Assembly (NCBI RefSeq): GCF_017742215.1
Contig: NZ_JAGHKP010000004.1
Span: 744,001 to 808,000, forward strand
Length of the DNA: 64,000 nucleotides
Direction: 5' to 3'
Source of the DNA: Chitinophaga chungangae
GTDB lineage: Bacteria; Bacteroidota; Bacteroidia; Chitinophagales; Chitinophagaceae
Part shown: positions 52,502-60,250 of the stretch, in pieces
Layout of the letters: each line of letters opens with the position of its first letter
How positions within the stretch are numbered: the stretch's first letter is position 1
Notes under the pieces: model-generated
The model's database searches: none
Seen by the model: the letters and a program-made list of their open reading frames with translations, nothing else
What the model was told of the DNA's origin: nothing
Made by a program: the position numbers and the translations under genes

Positions 52502-52891
52502 GTGAAGAAAATGCTCACCATATGTTTTGCGATACTTTACACGCTGATTACCAGCGGGTTTAGTGTCAATGCGCATTATTGTATGGGCGAGCTTGCTTCC
52601 GTGGACCTGCATGATACGTCCAAAGAGCCCTGCCCGAAATGCGGCATGCCTTTAAAAGGCGATTGTTGTAAAGACGAGGCGAAGTTCTTCAAAATGGACG
52701 ATTCGCACCATGCGGCCAAAATTTTCGCAGGCCTTTCCGAAAGCTGGACGGCCGTGCCAGTGGCGATACAGCCTCAATGGCTGCAGCCCGTTTTTAACGC
52801 CCCGGCGCTCAAAGCCTGGGCCCCCGTTCACGCGCCGCCACTGATACCGGCGCTCCCGCTTTACAAGCAGCATTGCATTTTCCTGATCTGA
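52502..52891 (+). CDS. HYC_CC_PP-family small cysteine/histidine-rich protein
   Basis: 129 residues from GTG at 52502 (reads M/V-KKMLTICFAILY), preferred because the family begins MKK; an ATG at 52511 is the alternative and a TAAATTTG box at 52490-52497 would favour it. The signature motifs are all present: HYC in NAHYCMGEL, CPKCGM, a CC in KGDCCKDE, and a Pro-rich end (APVHAPPLIPALP). One N-terminal helix anchors or exports it. The family is uncharacterised; its Cys/His pattern and the next genes suggest soft-metal binding. It opens the cluster 52502-54967. Confidence 0.8.
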   Translation: MKKMLTICFAILYTLITSGFSVNAHYCMGELASVDLHDTSKEPCPKCGMPLKGDCCKDEAKFFKMDDSHHAAKIFAGLSESWTAVPVAIQPQWLQPVFNAPALKAWAPVHAPPLIPALPLYKQHCIFLI

Positions 52892-52967
52892 TACCGTTCC
52901 TTTTACCCGGGAACCAGTAATTCCGTGCGCAAGTCCGCACGATCTTCCATTACATAAACATCAGATC

Positions 52968-53513
52968 ATGAAAACGATTCTCATTGCAATAGCCCTTATC
53001 GGCGCACAATTCACCGCATCCGCCCAATACAAAAAAGCCGCTTTGCAGGCTGCCGGCCTCACCTGCGCCATGTGCTCCAACGCCACGCAGAAGGCGCTGA
53101 AAACGCTTCCTTTCGTCGAAAGCATCGATACCGACCTGAATACCACCACCTTCATCCTCATCTTCAAGCCGAACGCCAAAGTAGACCTCGACCAGATCCG
53201 CAAAAAAGTGGAAGGCGCCGGTTTTTCTGTGGCCACTTTGAAAGTGACCGCCAATTTCGACCAGGTGAAAGTGGAAAATGACACGCATATCCCGTTTGCC
53301 GGGCAAACGCTGCATTTCATGAACGTGAAACCGCAAGTGCTGACGGGCGAAAGGGAAGTAACCGTGATAGACAAGGATTTTGTGTCCGCAAAGACCTATA
53401 AAAAATTCAGCGCCCAGACTAAAATGTCCTGCTACGCGACCGGTACCATGGCGGATTGCTGCCAGCCCGGCGCCAAACCGGCCGGTAAAAGAGTGTATCA
53501 CGTAACCATTTAA
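52968..53513 (+). CDS. exported HMA-domain (heavy-metal-associated) protein
   Basis: 181 residues with a signal peptide (GAQFTASAQ). An HMA fold follows directly: KAALQAAGLTCAMCSNATQK ALKTLPFVESID, with the metal-binding CxxC, then DLDQIRKKVEGAGFSV. The C-terminal part is another beta-rich region with extra cysteines (KMSCYATGTMADCCQPG). This suggests a periplasmic copper (or similar) chaperone. The gene is 10 bases before the barrel gene, so the two are co-transcribed. Confidence 0.85.
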   Translation: MKTILIAIALIGAQFTASAQYKKAALQAAGLTCAMCSNATQKALKTLPFVESIDTDLNTTTFILIFKPNAKVDLDQIRKKVEGAGFSVATLKVTANFDQVKVENDTHIPFAGQTLHFMNVKPQVLTGEREVTVIDKDFVSAKTYKKFSAQTKMSCYATGTMADCCQPGAKPAGKRVYHVTI

Positions 53514-53523
53514 GCCCCGGACC

Positions 53524-54393
53524 ATGCTGAAGCAACTATTTTTATTCGTCGCCCTGGCGGGAACGGCCGCCGCCGCCCGCGCGCAGGAGCTGTACGTGTA
53601 CACCGAGCCGGCGAGCAACATGGCCACCAATTCTCTTGGCGTGCGGCTTACCAATAAGTTTTTCCCGATGGACCATGTGGATTACACCGGTTACCGCGTG
53701 CAGCCCGAAGTGATGTTCGGCGCTTCCAAAAGGCTGATGCTGCACGCCAGCGGTTATTTTTCGAACATGATGCAGAAACAGTTCGAGTTCGAAGGCGCAA
53801 GCGTGTACGCCAAATACCGTTTTATTTCGGTAGACGATGTGCAGTCGCATTTCAGGGTAGCGGCGTTCGTGAAAGGATCGCTGATCAACAACCCGTACAT
53901 GCCGCCCCTGCGCGATCACGACCATACGGCCAAACCTTACAGCAACGAAGATCTCGACCTCGACGGGAGCAGTTCCGGCGTGAGCGGCGGCATCGTGGCC
54001 ACACAGCTGCTGCACAAGCTCGCGCTTTCCGGCACTGTGGCGTACGACAGATACATGCGCAACACAAAAGATGAAATGCCGCTCTTCTTTTCGAAGAACG
54101 CGCTGAACTACAGCGTGTCTGCCGGTTACCTGCTTTTGCCGCGCAAATACAAAAACTACAAACAAACGAATGTGAACCTGTACGTGGAGTTCCTCGGCAA
54201 AAGCAACCTCGACCAATACCGCAGGAGTTATTACATAGACATGGCGCCGGCCCTGCAGTTCATCATCAACAGCAACTCGCGCGTAGACCTCGGTTATCGC
54301 TGGCAGTTGTACGGCGATATGGACCGCGTGATGGACCGGAGTTTTCTCGTGCGGTACGAGTTCAATTTTTACAACATCAGAAAGCAGCAGTAA
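53524..54393 (+). CDS. outer-membrane beta-barrel protein of the metal cluster
   Basis: 289 residues with signal peptide (TAAAARAQ). Strands alternate with aromatic ends (VQPEVMFGASKRLMLHASGY, ASVYAKYRFISVDDVQSHFR, VDLGYRWQLYGDMD) and the protein finishes FLVRYEFNFYNIRKQQ, near a typical barrel C-terminus. His/Asp patch RDHDHTAKPYSNEDLDLDGS may face the periplasm or surface. No named family is recognised. Its position between HMA and AraC-HMA genes suggests metal uptake or efflux across the outer membrane (inference). Confidence 0.7.
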   Translation: MLKQLFLFVALAGTAAAARAQELYVYTEPASNMATNSLGVRLTNKFFPMDHVDYTGYRVQPEVMFGASKRLMLHASGYFSNMMQKQFEFEGASVYAKYRFISVDDVQSHFRVAAFVKGSLINNPYMPPLRDHDHTAKPYSNEDLDLDGSSSGVSGGIVATQLLHKLALSGTVAYDRYMRNTKDEMPLFFSKNALNYSVSAGYLLLPRKYKNYKQTNVNLYVEFLGKSNLDQYRRSYYIDMAPALQFIINSNSRVDLGYRWQLYGDMDRVMDRSFLVRYEFNFYNIRKQQ

Positions 54394-54394
54394 T

Positions 54395-54967
54395 ATGAGC
54401 AAGGCAGAATTACATATCAAAAACATGGTGTGCCCGCGTTGTATCAAAATGGTGCGGTATGTGCTGGAACATCATGGGCAGGAAGTGCTGGACGTGAGCC
54501 TGGGGAAGGCTTTGCTGGCGAAATTTCCCGATGCGGAACAACTCGCGGCCATTGCCGAAGCACTGAAGGAAGAGGGGTTCACTTTGCTGGACGACCGCCG
54601 TCACCAGACCGTTGAAGCCATCAAAAATTTCGTGGTGGAAACGGTGCATTACGGAGAGCTGGACGAGCTGAACGAAAACTTCTCCACGCTGCTTGCGCAA
54701 AAACTGCAAAAGGATTATCACCAGCTCAGCAAGGTGTTTTCCGAAACAGAGAATACCACTATCGAGCAGTACATCATTCAGCAGAAAATAGAACGGGTGA
54801 AAGAACTGCTGGTATACGGTGAGCTGACGCTCAGCGAAATCGCCTACAAGCTGGGATACAGCAGCGTGGCGCATCTTTCGGGACAGTTCAAAAAAGTGAC
54901 GGGGCTTACGCCCAGCCATTTCAAACAGCTGAAGGAAGATAAACGCAAACCGCTCGATCATATCTGA
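54395..54967 (+). CDS. AraC-type transcriptional regulator with N-terminal HMA-like metal-binding domain
   Basis: 190 residues; the ATG at 54395 lies one base after the preceding stop, so translation is coupled. Residues 1-67 look like an HMA domain (ELHIKNMVCPRCIKMVRYVL, with CxxC) and 85-185 like a single AraC HTH pair (IEQYIIQQKIERVKELLVYG, LTLSEIAYKLGYSSVAHLSG, QFKKVTGLTPSHFKQLKED). The architecture implies a cytoplasmic sensor in which metal binding at CPRC changes DNA binding. Its likely targets are the genes around it. It is the last gene of the 52502-54967 cluster. Confidence 0.82.
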   Translation: MSKAELHIKNMVCPRCIKMVRYVLEHHGQEVLDVSLGKALLAKFPDAEQLAAIAEALKEEGFTLLDDRRHQTVEAIKNFVVETVHYGELDELNENFSTLLAQKLQKDYHQLSKVFSETENTTIEQYIIQQKIERVKELLVYGELTLSEIAYKLGYSSVAHLSGQFKKVTGLTPSHFKQLKEDKRKPLDHI

Positions 54968-54982
54968 TCAAGCCGTTAAAAA

Positions 54983-55015
54983 TAGAAGGCCGTACGCATT
55001 GTACGGCCTTTTTTG
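54983..55015. terminator. bidirectional terminator
   Basis: Stem AAGGCCGTAC/GTACGGCCTT with a GCATT loop, followed by TTTTTG on the plus strand; convergent genes on both sides. Confidence 0.88.
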
Positions 55016-55022
55016 TTGGCTG

Positions 55023-55709
55023 TCAGCTGCCTTGTATGGAATGAATGTAGGCGATCGTTTCCGCCACCTGTTTGCCGCTGAGCGCGCCTTTCCAGGCCCG
55101 CATGCCTTTTTCGGGAACGCCGTTCCAGATGGTGTGAAAAATTTCTTTGGTGGTGCCGCCATGCAGCCAGGTGGCATCGGTTAGGTCCGGGCCTACGGCG
55201 CCTTTGCCCTGCGGGCCGTGGCACATGGCGCATTTGCTCACAAACGTAAGCCTGCCCGCTTTTACTGACGCTTCATCGCTTAGCACGGGCACATTGTTCT
55301 CGTCGATCGTTTCTTTTACAGCCGCTACGGGAGCGGCCTGTGCGGTGGTGGAATGTGTGAACTGGAATGCCCATAGATAACCTGCAAGCCCCATCACGAT
55401 AAAAGAAAGCGCCCAGGCTTTGTTGTTCACGCGAAGACCGGTGAGCGTGCGTAAAACATGCAGCAGCACGAGAATGACGATGATCTCCGTTACGATCACG
55501 GACATCATGACGAACAGGGCGCTGTCTGGCATACCGGGGATAAAGGGCGTCGCCAGCAGCATGTTTTTCAGGTACCGGTCGCGGTAAACGTCTGTAGCGC
55601 TGAAGATCGTATAGGCCAGCATGATGATGACGATCAGGAGGCCGAATGCGATGCCGAGCAGCAGCATCGCCACGGGGTGGGAGAGCTCGAGGTAGTCGTT
55701 TGTGTTCAT
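55023..55709 (-). CDS. membrane-anchored c-type cytochrome
   Basis: 228 residues. Three hydrophobic helices (AMLLLGIAFGLLIVIIMLAY, ALFVMMSVIVTEIIVILVLL, ALSFIVMGLAGYLWAFQF), then a mono-haem domain with CAMCHG (haem c) and an axial Met in VPEKGMRAWKG. It is like the CcoP-type cytochrome attached to Bacteroidota cytochrome oxidases, but no oxidase genes adjoin it. It faces the periplasm. It is divergent from the copper-type outer-membrane gene, so a role in a metal- or oxygen-linked electron path is possible. Confidence 0.85.
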   Translation of the reverse strand: MNTNDYLELSHPVAMLLLGIAFGLLIVIIMLAYTIFSATDVYRDRYLKNMLLATPFIPGMPDSALFVMMSVIVTEIIVILVLLHVLRTLTGLRVNNKAWALSFIVMGLAGYLWAFQFTHSTTAQAAPVAAVKETIDENNVPVLSDEASVKAGRLTFVSKCAMCHGPQGKGAVGPDLTDATWLHGGTTKEIFHTIWNGVPEKGMRAWKGALSGKQVAETIAYIHSIQGS

Positions 55710-55827
55710 AGTGCGGGAATTTGTTCCATGAATCTACTTTTTCAACTATAAGATCCTTATGAGCGGTCTCACCGGCGGGCATGACTTTCCTCAGTCCCTT
55801 TCCTGAATCATATAACGAATCGCCGTA

Positions 55828-55840
55828 ATTGTGTAACAAT
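55828..55840. promoter_or_regulatory. small dyad near the cytochrome/mini-protein divergent promoter
   Basis: ATTGT-GTA-ACAAT, 5+3+5 perfect inverted repeat, 18 bases upstream of the -7 box at 55859. It could be an operator for the locus regulator, but it is short. Confidence 0.3.
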
Positions 55841-55858
55841 CAGCCCGCTTTGCGGCCC

Positions 55859-55866
55859 TACCTTTG
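55859..55866 (+). promoter_or_regulatory. -7 box of the mini-protein/His-Met-rich protein transcript
   Basis: TACCTTTG, perfect TAnnTTTG match, 20 bases before the ATG at 55887. Confidence 0.65.
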
Positions 55867-55886
55867 TAGCATTAAAACCCGGTACC

Positions 55887-55958
55887 ATGGTGAAGATCAT
55901 CAAAAGCATATTCCGGTTCGCCCGGTCATTATTTGTAAAGAAGAATTGCTGTAAATAA
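55887..55958 (+). CDS. 23-residue basic mini-protein ending NCCK
   Basis: ATG at 55887, stop TAA at 55956. The peptide starts MVKIIKSIFRFARSL and ends FVKKNCCK: amphipathic, eight Lys/Arg residues, with a vicinal Cys pair at the end. A perfect -7 box lies 20 bases upstream and the next gene is the His/Met-rich outer-membrane protein. It may be a metal-binding mini-protein or a regulatory upstream ORF. Conservation in relatives has not been tested. Confidence 0.5.
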   Translation: MVKIIKSIFRFARSLFVKKNCCK

Positions 55959-55968
55959 ACGGGTACGC

Positions 55969-56088
55969 ATGAGATCTGCACGGAGTGCAGATCTCATGCG
56001 GCCGATAAAAAAGACAAATAAGAACACAATGAGTTCTGCACGGAGTGCAGATCCCATGTGACCGATGAAAAAGACAAATAAGAACACA
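55969..56088 (+). repeat. exact-length tandem duplication, two 60-bp units, ending at the next gene's start codon
   Basis: Unit 1 is 55969-56028 and unit 2 is 56029-56088; they differ at only a few positions. Each begins ATGAG-TCTGCACGGAG and ends AAAAAGACAAATAAGAACACA. Unit 1 carries a perfect 12-bp stem (ATGAGATCTGCA/TGCAGATCTCAT); unit 2 keeps the inner TCTGCA/TGCAGA. The base after unit 2 completes the ATG of the gene at 56088, so the third 'ATG' of the series is the real start codon. Confidence 0.85.
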
Positions 56089-57470
56089 TGAAACATTTAA
56101 CAGGACTATTACTGCTGATCGGAACAGCCTTCAGTGCGCAGGCGCAACACGAGCATCATACCATGCCGGCCAAGAAAGACACGGTGCCGGCCGTGCAAAA
56201 AAAAGACACCTCGGCGCACGCCGGTCACGATATGCACCAGGGGCACGATATGCACGAAGGGCACGACATGAGCAACATGACCAGCGCTTATTCCCTCCAC
56301 CTGCCCATGAACAGGAACGGCTCGGGCACCAGCTGGCTGCCGGACAACAGCCCGATGTACATGTACATGGCGGAGAAAGGGAAAACCTCTTTTATGTTCC
56401 ACGGCAACGTATTCCTCCGTTATACTTCCACCGACTTCACCGCCAAAGGCTCCCGCGGTGCCGCCAGGTTCGATGCGCCCAACTGGTTCATGGGCATGAT
56501 GAACCACCGCGTCGGGAAAAAAGGATTGCTGAACGCTACCTTGATGCTGAGTTTGGACAAACTGGTAATGGGCGGGGCGGGCTACCCGCTGCTGTTCCAG
56601 AGCGGGGAAACCTGGAAAGGCCAGGCGCTGGTAGACCGTCAGCATCCGCATGATCTTTTTGCCGCGGTGAGCGTGGGTTACACCCACGCCATCAATAAAG
56701 ACATGGACGTGTACGCATACCTCGGTTATCCCGGCGAGCCCACTATCAGCGCCCCCGCATTCATGCACCGCGTATCGGCGATGAACAATCCGGATGCGCC
56801 GCTGGGCCACCACTGGCAGGACGCCACGCACATCACCTTCGGCGTGGGCACCCTCGGGTTCAGGTACAAACAGGTAAAAGCGGAATTTTCCAGCTTCACG
56901 GGCCGCGAACCGGACGAGAACCGCTACGATTTCGATAAACCGCTGTTCGACAGCTACGCATACCGCCTCAGCTACAATCCTTCCAAACAATGGGCGTTGC
57001 AGTTCTCCCAGGCTTTCGTGCACAGTCCTGAAACACTGGAGCCTGAAGAAAATATCACGCGCACCACCGCATCGGCCATTCATACGGCGCTGCTGCGCAA
57101 GCCCGGCAGCTTCGTGGCTTCCACGGCAGTATGGGGCCTCAACAATAAAAGTGACGGGCATAAGGAACATTCCTTCCTTGCTGAAAGTAACCTGCAGTTA
57201 CAGAAAAACGCCATTTACGGCCGTTACGAGTTCGTCGAAAAAAGCACGCACGAGCTGCAGCTGGAAGACGAACTGGGCGACGCGAAATTCGGCGTACATG
57301 CGTTTACGTTAGGATATGCCAGAACGCTTGCTACCGTTTGGAAAACAAACCTGGCAGCAGGCGCCCAGGGAACGGTGAACGTGCAGGACAAAGCGCTCTA
57401 CGGCATCTACGGGAAAAATCCGCTCAGCGCGCAGGTGTACCTGCGCATCAGCCCGGCCCTCCACCGTTGA
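56088..57470 (+). CDS. His/Met-rich outer-membrane protein, probable copper-related
   Basis: 460 residues. Signal peptide 1-19 (GTAFSAQAQ), then a metal-binding tail with EHHTMP and GHDMHQGHDMHEGHDM (HDM repeats), typical of periplasmic copper proteins. The rest is a beta-barrel-like domain (TSFMFHGNVFLRYTSTDFTA, ALVDRQHPHDLFAAVSVGYT, GTLGFRYKQVKAEFSSFTGR) finishing AQVYLRISPALHR. It belongs to no family I can name. With the HMA, HYC_CC_PP and AraC-HMA genes nearby, copper handling at the outer membrane is the best inference. Confidence 0.75.
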   Translation: MKHLTGLLLLIGTAFSAQAQHEHHTMPAKKDTVPAVQKKDTSAHAGHDMHQGHDMHEGHDMSNMTSAYSLHLPMNRNGSGTSWLPDNSPMYMYMAEKGKTSFMFHGNVFLRYTSTDFTAKGSRGAARFDAPNWFMGMMNHRVGKKGLLNATLMLSLDKLVMGGAGYPLLFQSGETWKGQALVDRQHPHDLFAAVSVGYTHAINKDMDVYAYLGYPGEPTISAPAFMHRVSAMNNPDAPLGHHWQDATHITFGVGTLGFRYKQVKAEFSSFTGREPDENRYDFDKPLFDSYAYRLSYNPSKQWALQFSQAFVHSPETLEPEENITRTTASAIHTALLRKPGSFVASTAVWGLNNKSDGHKEHSFLAESNLQLQKNAIYGRYEFVEKSTHELQLEDELGDAKFGVHAFTLGYARTLATVWKTNLAAGAQGTVNVQDKALYGIYGKNPLSAQVYLRISPALHR

Positions 57471-57490
57471 TAACATGCATCTTCACAAAG

Positions 57491-57523
57491 GAACAGGCCG
57501 CCCGGCATTCGGGCGGCCTGTTC
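57491..57523. terminator. long perfect hairpin between convergent genes
   Basis: 14-bp perfect stem GAACAGGCCGCCCG/CGGGCGGCCTGTTC with a GCATT-type loop, 20 bases after the stop at 57470; no U-run, but stable enough to end or protect both transcripts. Confidence 0.65.
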
Positions 57524-57535
57524 TATCCGGCGATT

Positions 57536-58204
57536 TTAATCCCACCAGAGATACAACCAGTTGCCTGTTTTCATTTCTTCGGCAAGGGCTTCCACGGTGC
57601 CTGTTCCCTGGTCTACCACGTCCGGGCAAAACGCGTACACTTCCTTTGCAAATGCATGGAAATCAGCCGGCGCTTCGATGAATTTCGCCGACACCCAGTC
57701 ACGGTCCGCGCCCGTTATTTCAAACGGGTACCGCTCGTTCCACTCCCGCAGCTTTTTGATCACGCTGTCTGTTTCTATATCGTAGTTGATGCCGTCTGTC
57801 GCCTGGCATTTCAGTATATCGAACTGATCGGTCGATTTTAATACCCCGATTTTATTCTTAACATCCCCGAAATTTTCTTCAGAAGTAAAAACAAGATAGC
57901 CGCGTTTTTTGAGATCGTCTCTTACACCGGAAAGCAGTTTCATTGTTTTATCGTCCGCTGCAAATTCGAGCGCATCAGGTTTCAGGGTGGTTACCTCATG
58001 GCGACTATTAATAATATCGATGACCTCAATGGTCGTTACCAGCCTCTCAAACTTTGCGGAAGTCACTTTACGAAGATCGTCAACAACAGCATGATCGAAA
58101 TGAATGGAATCCGCCAGGAGATAATCGGAAGGCGCCTGCTGTTGCGGGCCTGAAGAAATACACCCGGCCAGCAGCAACGGGAAAATAAACAGTGTTTTTT
58201 TCAT
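57536..58204 (-). CDS. DUF4253 lipoprotein
   Basis: 222 residues from ATG at 58204, chosen because it gives a lipoprotein signal (FIFPLLLAGC-ISS, lipid Cys near 15) and a -7 box lies just upstream (58228-58235). The last ~75 residues, KLREWNERYPFEITGADRDW to NWLYLWWD, match DUF4253 (the WxxxYPFEI and terminal LYLWWD phrases). A mid region has LRKVTSAKFERLVTTIEVID. Function is unknown; DUF4253 occurs in immunity-like and Bacteroidota proteins. A longer ORF upstream is not used. Confidence 0.78.
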   Translation of the reverse strand: MKKTLFIFPLLLAGCISSGPQQQAPSDYLLADSIHFDHAVVDDLRKVTSAKFERLVTTIEVIDIINSRHEVTTLKPDALEFAADDKTMKLLSGVRDDLKKRGYLVFTSEENFGDVKNKIGVLKSTDQFDILKCQATDGINYDIETDSVIKKLREWNERYPFEITGADRDWVSAKFIEAPADFHAFAKEVYAFCPDVVDQGTGTVEALAEEMKTGNWLYLWWD

Positions 58205-58227
58205 TGTTACATGGTATATGGATATTG

Positions 58228-58235
58228 CAAAAGTA
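58228..58235 (-). promoter_or_regulatory. -7 box of the DUF4253 lipoprotein gene
   Basis: Minus-strand TACTTTTG followed by C, 23 bases upstream of the ATG at 58204; it supports this start over the longer frame. Confidence 0.6.
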
Positions 58236-58415
58236 AAGATCGCCGGGATTGATCCGGTTGTAGTAAATATACTACCCGGCAAAGGATATTTTATAGTATT
58301 ATAATTACTCTTCATGCATATCCAATTCCCCTTCATTATTATCTTTGTGAATAACACGTTAATTGCAGCACGGAGTTTGCTTTTTATTCTACATTAGCTT
58401 CACATAAAACAGGGA

Positions 58416-60071
58416 ATGAATTATCTCAAGACAGGCTGGGTATTATTGTTAATCATGACGGCGGCGGCCTGCGGCCGGAAAAAGGGGCAACCCCGGCAGC
58501 AGGAGATCGTGCAGAATATCCGTCAGCTGGACGAAGTGGTGCCCGAACAGGTCCGTGAACGGCTGGAATATGTGGCCGGCAACGAGGGCGTTATGGAAGA
58601 CAGTGTGCCCGCTTTCAGGCTTGCCGCTTTGCAATATGCCTATTCTGAAGGGAAGGGTGCGGCTTTGTGGTCTAAGAACGGGCAGGCGGCGCAGGTGACC
58701 GACAGCATGATGCAATGGATCAACGCAGCGGGCAATTACGGGCTGAACCCGGCGCATTACCACGCCCGGGCGCTCAATGACGTGCAAAATCATTTCCGGG
58801 CCGGAAAAGACGCGCAAAAAGACGCGGCGCTTTGGGCCAAAATGGACGTGCTGCTCACCGACGCATTTTTCAAAATGTCGTATCACCTGCATTACGGCGT
58901 AGCCCCGCGCGACAGTGTAACCCTCCGCAAAGATTCCCTGCTTTCCGATACCGTACTCGCCAACTTATTGCAGACCGCGCTGCAAAACGGCAATATCTCC
59001 GCTGTGCTTCAACAGCAGGAACCTTTTCATCCCGGCTATGTCGCGCTGAAAGAAGGCGTGCAGCAATTCAGCCTTCAGTTCGGCGGAATGCATTGGGATA
59101 CGCTGCCGCAGCAGTATTACGATACCCTCTTATTCAAACAGCAGTTGGCCGCACGCCTCATCCAGACCGGGCAGCTCGATTCCACCGGTTTTACGGTCAC
59201 CGATTCGGTGAAATTGAAAAACGCTGTGAGGAAATTTCAAAAGGAATTTAATATTTACCCGGACGGCGTGGCCGGCAAACGCACCATCCAGCTGCTCAAC
59301 AAACAACCGCAGGACTGGCTGCTGCAGGCCGCGCTGAACCTGGACCGCTGGCGCAAGCTGCCGGACACTTTGCCCGGCCGTTACCTGCTCGTCAATATCC
59401 CCGCTTTCCGCCTCAACGTAATGGAAGATACGGCCAGCGTGGTGGAAAGCCGCGTGATCGTGGGCACGCCGCGCACGCGCACGCCCATTCTCAATTCGGT
59501 AATGACCAACTTCGTGCTTTACCCGTACTGGCGCGTGCCCTACAGCATCGTGTTCAAAGAAATGCTGCCGCAGATCAAAAAAAACGTAGGATACCTCGCG
59601 GAAAAGAACCTGGAAGTGGTAGACCGTCATGGCAACGTAGTAAGCCCCGATTCCGTGAACTGGAGCAAACTCGGGCGCAATCATTTTCCATATGTGCTGC
59701 GGCAGATGGACGGGCTGGACAATTCGCTCGGCATCCTCAAATTCAACTTCGCCAATAAATTCAGCGTATATCTTCACGATACGAACAACCGCAGTCTTTT
59801 CAGCAACAGCAACCGTGCGCTGAGCCACGGCTGCGTGCGCGTGCAGGCCTGGGACAGCCTGGCCATGTACATGATCCGCAACGATCCCCGCCCCGAAATG
59901 CGCGACAGCGTGAGAGCCTGGCTGGATAACGAAGAACAGCGCGTTTATTCCATGACCAACCGGCTGCCCATTTATATCCGTTATTTTACCGCGGAAATGC
60001 GCGAGGGGCGCTTGCAATTTTATGAAGACGTGTATGGCGAAGACAAAACGCTGGAGAAATATTTCAAATAA
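58416..60071 (+). CDS. L,D-transpeptidase (YkuD family) lipoprotein
   Basis: 551 residues. Lipoprotein signal (LIMTAAAC-GRK, Cys at 19). L,D-transpeptidase scaffold domain at ~60-250, PG-binding-like helices at ~260-300 (LKNAVRKFQKEFNIYPDGVA GKRTIQLLN), YkuD catalytic domain with HDTNNRSLFSNSNRALSHGC VRV; the catalytic Cys is residue 473 in SHGCVR. It forms 3-3 cross-links or ties proteins to peptidoglycan in the periplasm. It is the large ErfK/WcbI-like type common in Bacteroidota. Monocistronic. Confidence 0.93.
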   Translation: MNYLKTGWVLLLIMTAAACGRKKGQPRQQEIVQNIRQLDEVVPEQVRERLEYVAGNEGVMEDSVPAFRLAALQYAYSEGKGAALWSKNGQAAQVTDSMMQWINAAGNYGLNPAHYHARALNDVQNHFRAGKDAQKDAALWAKMDVLLTDAFFKMSYHLHYGVAPRDSVTLRKDSLLSDTVLANLLQTALQNGNISAVLQQQEPFHPGYVALKEGVQQFSLQFGGMHWDTLPQQYYDTLLFKQQLAARLIQTGQLDSTGFTVTDSVKLKNAVRKFQKEFNIYPDGVAGKRTIQLLNKQPQDWLLQAALNLDRWRKLPDTLPGRYLLVNIPAFRLNVMEDTASVVESRVIVGTPRTRTPILNSVMTNFVLYPYWRVPYSIVFKEMLPQIKKNVGYLAEKNLEVVDRHGNVVSPDSVNWSKLGRNHFPYVLRQMDGLDNSLGILKFNFANKFSVYLHDTNNRSLFSNSNRALSHGCVRVQAWDSLAMYMIRNDPRPEMRDSVRAWLDNEEQRVYSMTNRLPIYIRYFTAEMREGRLQFYEDVYGEDKTLEKYFK

Positions 60072-60090
60072 AACATACGATCCCTAAAAA

Positions 60091-60190
60091 TTATAAAAGC
60101 GATTTTTCGATCCACTGCATTTCTTCACGCCGGATATGCCGGGTGTTGCCGGGGTTGAAATTGTACTTTTTCAGGCGATGGTATTTTAAG
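60091..60190 (-). pseudogene. possible C-terminal coding remnant
   Basis: A stop-terminated frame reads LKYHRLKKYNFNPGNTRHIR then REEMQWIEKSLL on the minus strand. It is protein-like but lacks any start or upstream continuation, and runs into a terminator hairpin. Family not recognised. It may be the tail of a lost gene, or chance. Confidence 0.25.
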
Positions 60191-60203
60191 ACGACATAAC
60201 ATA

Positions 60204-60235
60204 AAAAGGGCCGGCATTACTGACCGGCCCTTTTT
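60204..60235. terminator. bidirectional terminator
   Basis: Stem AAAAGGGCCGG/CCGGCCCTTTT with a 9-nt loop and flanking A/T runs, between the L,D-transpeptidase and TlpA-like genes. Confidence 0.88.
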
Positions 60236-60250
60236 ATTGCTGGAAACACG

